A DNA stretch of 64,000 nt from Thermonema rossianum DSM 10300 (GTDB taxonomy: Bacteria; Bacteroidota; Bacteroidia; Cytophagales; Thermonemataceae): positions 45,780 to 109,779 of the forward strand of contig NZ_AUGC01000012.1 in NCBI RefSeq assembly GCF_000426825.1, read 5' to 3'. Below, piece by piece: positions 60,629 through 64,000 of this stretch. The notes beneath the pieces were generated by a model, which saw only the letters and a list, made by a program, of their open reading frames with translations, was not told the origin of the DNA and did no database searches. Positions within the stretch are counted from its first letter, which is position 1. Each line of letters begins with the position of its first letter. Both the position numbers and the translations under genes were made by a program.

Positions 60629-62395
60629 TTATAAAGTTTCTTCGCTCTGCAATTGCTTTTCATAAAGCTGTTTGTAGAGGCCGCCGGCCTGCATCAGGCT
60701 GTCGTGTGTTCCACGCTCTACGATGCGCCCTTCATCCAGCACAATGATTTGGTCTGCGAGTTTGGCAGAAGATACCCGGTGGGAAATGATGATGCTGGTG
60801 CGCCCTTCCATTACTTCGCGTAGGTTTTCCAAAATACGGTGTTCCGTATTGGTATCCACTGCCGACAGACAGTCATCCAATATCAATATTTTGGGTTTGC
60901 GAATCAATGCCCGTGCGATGGATACCCGCTGTTTTTGCCCGCCTGAAAGTGTGATGCCTCTTTCGCCCAGTATGGTGCTGAATCCCTTCGGAAAATCCAT
61001 AATGTTATCATACACATCGGCACGGCGCGCTGCTTCCTCTATGGCTTCGGCAGGTGCCTCGTCCATGCCAAAACCTATGTTGTTGGCAATAGTATCCGAA
61101 AACAAAAAGACATCCTGCGGCACATAGCCTATTTGGCTGCGAAGGTAAGTAAGGTCATAGTCGCGCAAATCTACTCCGTCCAGTAAAATACGCCCTTCGG
61201 TAGGGTCATAAAGGCGGCAAATCAGGTTGGCAATGCTACTTTTCCCGGATCCGGTGGTGCCCAAAATTGCCAACTTCCCTCCGGCAGGTACATGAAAACT
61301 TATTTTATCAAGTGCTTTAATGCCCGATTCGGGATATACCAAGCTCACCTCTTCGAAGCGTAAATCGCCCTTCACCTCGGGGCGCAGATGGCGGCGCGAA
61401 ACCAAGGTGGTATGCGTGTTTAAAAACTCATTGATACGCTCTTGAGAAGCAGCCGCCCGCTGAATGACGCTGGTAATCCAACCCAAAGAGGTAACGGGCC
61501 AAATCAACATGTTTAAATACAAAATAAACTCTGCAATATTGCCTTTGGTAATATTGCCGGCGGCTACTTCTATGCCGCCTACATACACTACAATGATGTT
61601 GCTAAGACCAATCAATGCCAAGATGGCCGGATAAAACAGTGCCTCGACCCGTGCCAGCTTCAAAGCCTGGTGCCGGTAAGCATCGCTTTCTTTTGCAAAG
61701 CGCTCGCCGTTGTCTTTTTCCCGGGCAAATGCTTTCAGTACGCGTATGCCCGAAAAAGCTTCCTGCACATATGTTGACAGCTCCGACAGTTTACGCTGTA
61801 TCTCTGCCGAACGTTTGTTAATAATGTTGTTCACAAAGTAAATGATGGTAGAAAGTACCGGCAAGGGCAAGAGTGTGTAAAGGGTCAGTTTCACATCGAC
61901 CGACAGCATGTAGGGGATGAGCATCAGGAAAAGAGAAAGCAGGTTCAGTCCGTACATAATGCCCGGTCCCAAATACATGCGCACATAAGATACGTCCTCA
62001 GATATGCGCGCCATCAGGTCGCCGGTATTGTTTTGCCGGTAAAAAGCCAGCGGGAGGGTTTGGTAGTGCCAAAAAATATCGTTCTTCAAATCATATTCAA
62101 TCAAACGCGACATGACAATGATGGTTTGCCGCATAAAGAACAAAAACAAGCCGCGGCCCGCTGCCATCAACAGCAACAGCACCCCATAAATAATGATTTG
62201 CTGCTCAAAGGCTTCGGCTTCTAAGTTGCCCGCTCGATAAGCCTCAATATGTGCCTCTATGCTGTTGAAGGCTTTTCGAACAATGGGAGCAGGCTGTATG
62301 AGAAAATAGTTCGAGATGAAAGTGAACAACACACCACCCAGCAGATGCCACTTGTAACGCCATAAATACGGATTCAGTGCTTTAAGTGCTTTCAT
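60629..62395 (-). CDS. ABC exporter, fused permease and ATPase
   Basis: A 588-residue half-transporter of the type I exporter class, expected to dimerise. Six N-terminal membrane spans extend to about residue 310. The ATPase half has Walker A ILGTTGSGKSSI, the canonical signature LSGGQKQRV, Walker B ILILDDCLSAVD (with Asp-Cys rather than Glu-Ala after the Asp) and the switch His in IIISHRVS. The DDCLSAVD form places Asp where the catalytic Glu usually sits, as in some heterodimeric exporters, so activity in a homodimer deserves a check. The substrate is unknown. It is divergent from leucine dehydrogenase. Confidence 0.9.
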   Translation of the reverse strand: MKALKALNPYLWRYKWHLLGGVLFTFISNYFLIQPAPIVRKAFNSIEAHIEAYRAGNLEAEAFEQQIIIYGVLLLLMAAGRGLFLFFMRQTIIVMSRLIEYDLKNDIFWHYQTLPLAFYRQNNTGDLMARISEDVSYVRMYLGPGIMYGLNLLSLFLMLIPYMLSVDVKLTLYTLLPLPVLSTIIYFVNNIINKRSAEIQRKLSELSTYVQEAFSGIRVLKAFAREKDNGERFAKESDAYRHQALKLARVEALFYPAILALIGLSNIIVVYVGGIEVAAGNITKGNIAEFILYLNMLIWPVTSLGWITSVIQRAAASQERINEFLNTHTTLVSRRHLRPEVKGDLRFEEVSLVYPESGIKALDKISFHVPAGGKLAILGTTGSGKSSIANLICRLYDPTEGRILLDGVDLRDYDLTYLRSQIGYVPQDVFLFSDTIANNIGFGMDEAPAEAIEEAARRADVYDNIMDFPKGFSTILGERGITLSGGQKQRVSIARALIRKPKILILDDCLSAVDTNTEHRILENLREVMEGRTSIIISHRVSSAKLADQIIVLDEGRIVERGTHDSLMQAGGLYKQLYEKQLQSEETL

Positions 62396-62559
62396 TTCTT
62401 GTATTATGGTAATTTAAAATTGTGTTTTTCAAATAAGTTACCTAACTTGCGCACGCTTTTATGTAGCAGGAATGTTGTTACAACTCAAAAAGTTTCCTAT
62501 TGTTGCAGTCAATTTCTGTGTAGATACACAAAAGTAGTCAAATTTTATACACCAAGCCG

Positions 62560-63666
62560 ATGGATGTGAATACCCTAACCCCCACCCAATTGCAAAGCTC
62601 AGTGTTCACTCAACTGGAGCAGTTGCAACACGAGCAGGTGATGTTTTGCTACGACGAAGCCACCGGGCTCAAAGCCATCATTGCCATTCATAACACCGTA
62701 TTGGGACCGGCTACCGGTGGTACCCGTATGTGGATGTATGAGAACGAAGCCGATGCACTGCGTGACGTACTGCGTTTGTCGCGTGGAATGACCCTTAAAA
62801 ACGCCATCTCCGGCTTGAATTTGGGCGGTGGCAAAGCCGTAATCATCGGCGACCCCCGCAAGCACAAGTCGGAAATGCTCTTCCGTTCATTCGGCAAATT
62901 TGTCAACAACTTGGGAGGCAAGTACATCACCGCCGAAGACGTGGGCATTTCTACCCAAGATATGGAATATGTGGCGATGGAGACCCCTCACGTAGCCGGT
63001 AAGCCGGAAAGCTTGGGCGGCAGTGGCGACCCTTCACCGGTTACTGCCTACGGGGTGTATATGGGCATGAAGGCGTCTGCCAAAAAAGTATATGGAAACG
63101 ACAGCCTGCAGGGCAAGCGCGTGGCGCTACAAGGAGCCGGGCATGTGGGTATCCACCTGATTGAGCATCTGGTGAAAGAAGGGGCCGTGGTGTTTGTCAG
63201 CGATATCTACGAAGACCGTCTCAAAGCAGCCCAAGAAAAAGGAGCACAAGTAATTGAAAACCCTGACAGCATTTACGACCTTGACATTGACATCTACGCC
63301 CCTTGTGCTTTGGGTGCCACCGTCAACGACAATACCTTGGAGCGCCTGAAATGTGCCATCATTGCCGGTGCTGCCAACAACCAATTGGAAGACGAAGTGC
63401 GTCATGCCAAGATGTGCCAGGAAAAAGGCATCTTATACGCGCCCGATTTTCTTATCAATGCCGGCGGCATCATCAACGTATATACCGAAATAGCGCTGCC
63501 TGTTTACAACCGTCAGCGTGCCTATGAACAAACCGAGCGTATTTATGACTTTACGCTTGCCCTCTTCGAAAAAGCCGAAAAAGAAAATATAACCACGCAC
63601 GAAGCAGCTTTGCGCACCGCTATGGAGCGCATTCATAATGCTGCCAAGCTCAAAAGCCGTATATAA
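62560..63666 (+). CDS. ldh: Leucine dehydrogenase (Glu/Leu/Phe/Val dehydrogenase family)
   Basis: A 368-residue NAD-dependent amino-acid dehydrogenase that deaminates leucine, valine and isoleucine to their 2-oxo acids. The catalytic-lysine motif GLNLGGGKAVIIGDP (about residue 86) and TAEDVGIS are present. The Rossmann GAGHVGIHLIEHL (about residue 190) and the late IIAGAANNQLED complete the family pattern. The length matches leucine dehydrogenases (~365) rather than glutamate dehydrogenases (~420-450). Its products are substrates of a branched-chain 2-oxoacid dehydrogenase, for which the E2 at 38067 is a candidate (inference). A strong terminator follows. Confidence 0.93.
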   Translation: MDVNTLTPTQLQSSVFTQLEQLQHEQVMFCYDEATGLKAIIAIHNTVLGPATGGTRMWMYENEADALRDVLRLSRGMTLKNAISGLNLGGGKAVIIGDPRKHKSEMLFRSFGKFVNNLGGKYITAEDVGISTQDMEYVAMETPHVAGKPESLGGSGDPSPVTAYGVYMGMKASAKKVYGNDSLQGKRVALQGAGHVGIHLIEHLVKEGAVVFVSDIYEDRLKAAQEKGAQVIENPDSIYDLDIDIYAPCALGATVNDNTLERLKCAIIAGAANNQLEDEVRHAKMCQEKGILYAPDFLINAGGIINVYTEIALPVYNRQRAYEQTERIYDFTLALFEKAEKENITTHEAALRTAMERIHNAAKLKSRI

Positions 63667-63718
63667 GAACAGCCGGGTATGTGCCGGGTGCACATGCCTG
63701 TTTGTTCATAGGGGTTCG

Positions 63719-63748
63719 GAGCGGCGCCACGGCGCCGCTCTTTTTTTG
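63719..63748 (+). terminator. Rho-independent terminator after leucine dehydrogenase
   Basis: GAGCGGCGCC / GGCGCCGCTC form a perfect GC-rich stem followed by seven T. Confidence 0.9.
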
Positions 63749-63873
63749 TTTTGCCATGCCGGACGAAACGCAGTACAGCCAGGCATCTCACTAAAGCAAC
63801 TCCGGCTCACCTTCTTCTCGTGTCGCATGCAGCAAACATCTCTTTTTAAGCCAAGCCGTCTTTTTGGTTACTT
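63749..63873. other. Intergenic stretch after the leucine dehydrogenase terminator
   Basis: No gene or site that I can support between the terminator and the repeat block at the window end. Confidence 0.5.
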
Positions 63874-64000
63874 CAGAACGGAGCGCAGCTTGTCATTCCG
63901 AACCTCACGCTTCTTGTCATCTCGAACGAGCGCAGCGAGTGAGAGATCTCATCAATCCAAGCCACAGGAAGCAAAAAGAGATTTCTCACTTACGCTCGAA
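63874..64000. repeat. Palindromic interspersed repeat, copy 6, cut by the window end
   Basis: Partial arms (CAGAACGGAGCGCAGCTTG and TCATTCCGAACCTCACG) lead into a full unit from 63916: GTCATCTCGAACGAGCGCAG then CGAGTGAGAGATCTC, a loop with CAATCCAAGCCACAGGAAGC, and GAGATTTCTCACTTACGCTCGAA at the edge. The loop is the reverse complement of the loop in copies 3 and 4, so this copy is inverted relative to them. Confidence 0.85.

Noticed and set aside
1..64000. tRNA, rRNA or insertion-sequence genes
   Set aside because: I looked for T-loop-like GGTTCGA patterns, rRNA-like conserved stretches and transposase motifs and found none that could be supported by eye.

Overview
The window looks like chromosomal DNA of a gliding Bacteroidota, most likely a Cytophagales-type bacterium. 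The reasons are homologues of the gliding lipoproteins GldB and GldD, DUF4175 and DUF3078 proteins, a three-subunit proton-translocating transhydrogenase, and several promoters of the Bacteroidota form TTTG-N18..22-TAnnTTTG. The species cannot be named from the sequence. Coding density is high and nearly all genes are housekeeping. I see no phage, insertion sequence, CRISPR array, rRNA or tRNA.

The most striking region is 11.2-17.7 kb, which has the marks of a chromosome replication origin and partition locus. The 574-bp gap 17132-17705 holds eighteen perfect 9-bp DnaA boxes (TTATCCACA or its complement) in both orientations, followed by an A+T-rich tract that could be the unwinding element. 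Six kb to the left are two 16-bp parS-type palindromes (11224-11239 and 11419-11434), one of them inside the last codons of ybeY, and a parA/soj gene lies between parS and oriC. No parB, dnaA or dnaN is in the window.

Layout. 0-3.5 kb: a truncated charged membrane protein, methylmalonyl-CoA epimerase divergent from a biotin carrier protein, and a comF operon with two coiled-coil proteins. 3.6-7 kb: an AhpD-like protein, a hypothetical protein and exonuclease III in an overlapping operon, then a peptide-type binding lipoprotein. 7.1-17.1 kb: DUF4175 giant, anti-sigma-type ATPase, ybeY, mnmG, a methyltransferase, a response regulator, parA and an Ig-like lipoprotein. 17.1-17.7 kb: oriC. 17.7-28 kb: a TPR protein, acyl-CoA synthetase, M28 peptidase, and the minus-strand operon metG-GT2-MazG-MscS. 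28-34.4 kb: DUF3078 protein, response regulator, multi-PAS kinase, CYTH protein, GldB and a thioredoxin-like protein. 34.5-39.5 kb: truA, an ABC exporter, adk and a 2-oxoacid dehydrogenase E2. 39.8-46.4 kb: an S41 protease, GldD, the pnt operon and ahcY. 46.5-55 kb: class II ribonucleotide reductase, glyA, tatC and uvrA. 55.4-63.7 kb: a PepSY-like secreted protein, metK, GT9, a TPR histidine kinase, an ABC exporter and leucine dehydrogenase.

Pathway links: metK, ahcY, metG and glyA belong to methionine/one-carbon metabolism. Leucine dehydrogenase, the E2 acyltransferase, the biotin carrier and methylmalonyl-CoA epimerase together suggest oxidation of branched-chain amino acids through propionyl-CoA (inference).

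A family of ~100-bp imperfectly palindromic repeats (arms like GTCATTTCGAGCG...AGCGAGAAATCTC) occupies five intergenic gaps between 39.5 kb and the end of the window. I saw none to the left of 39 kb.
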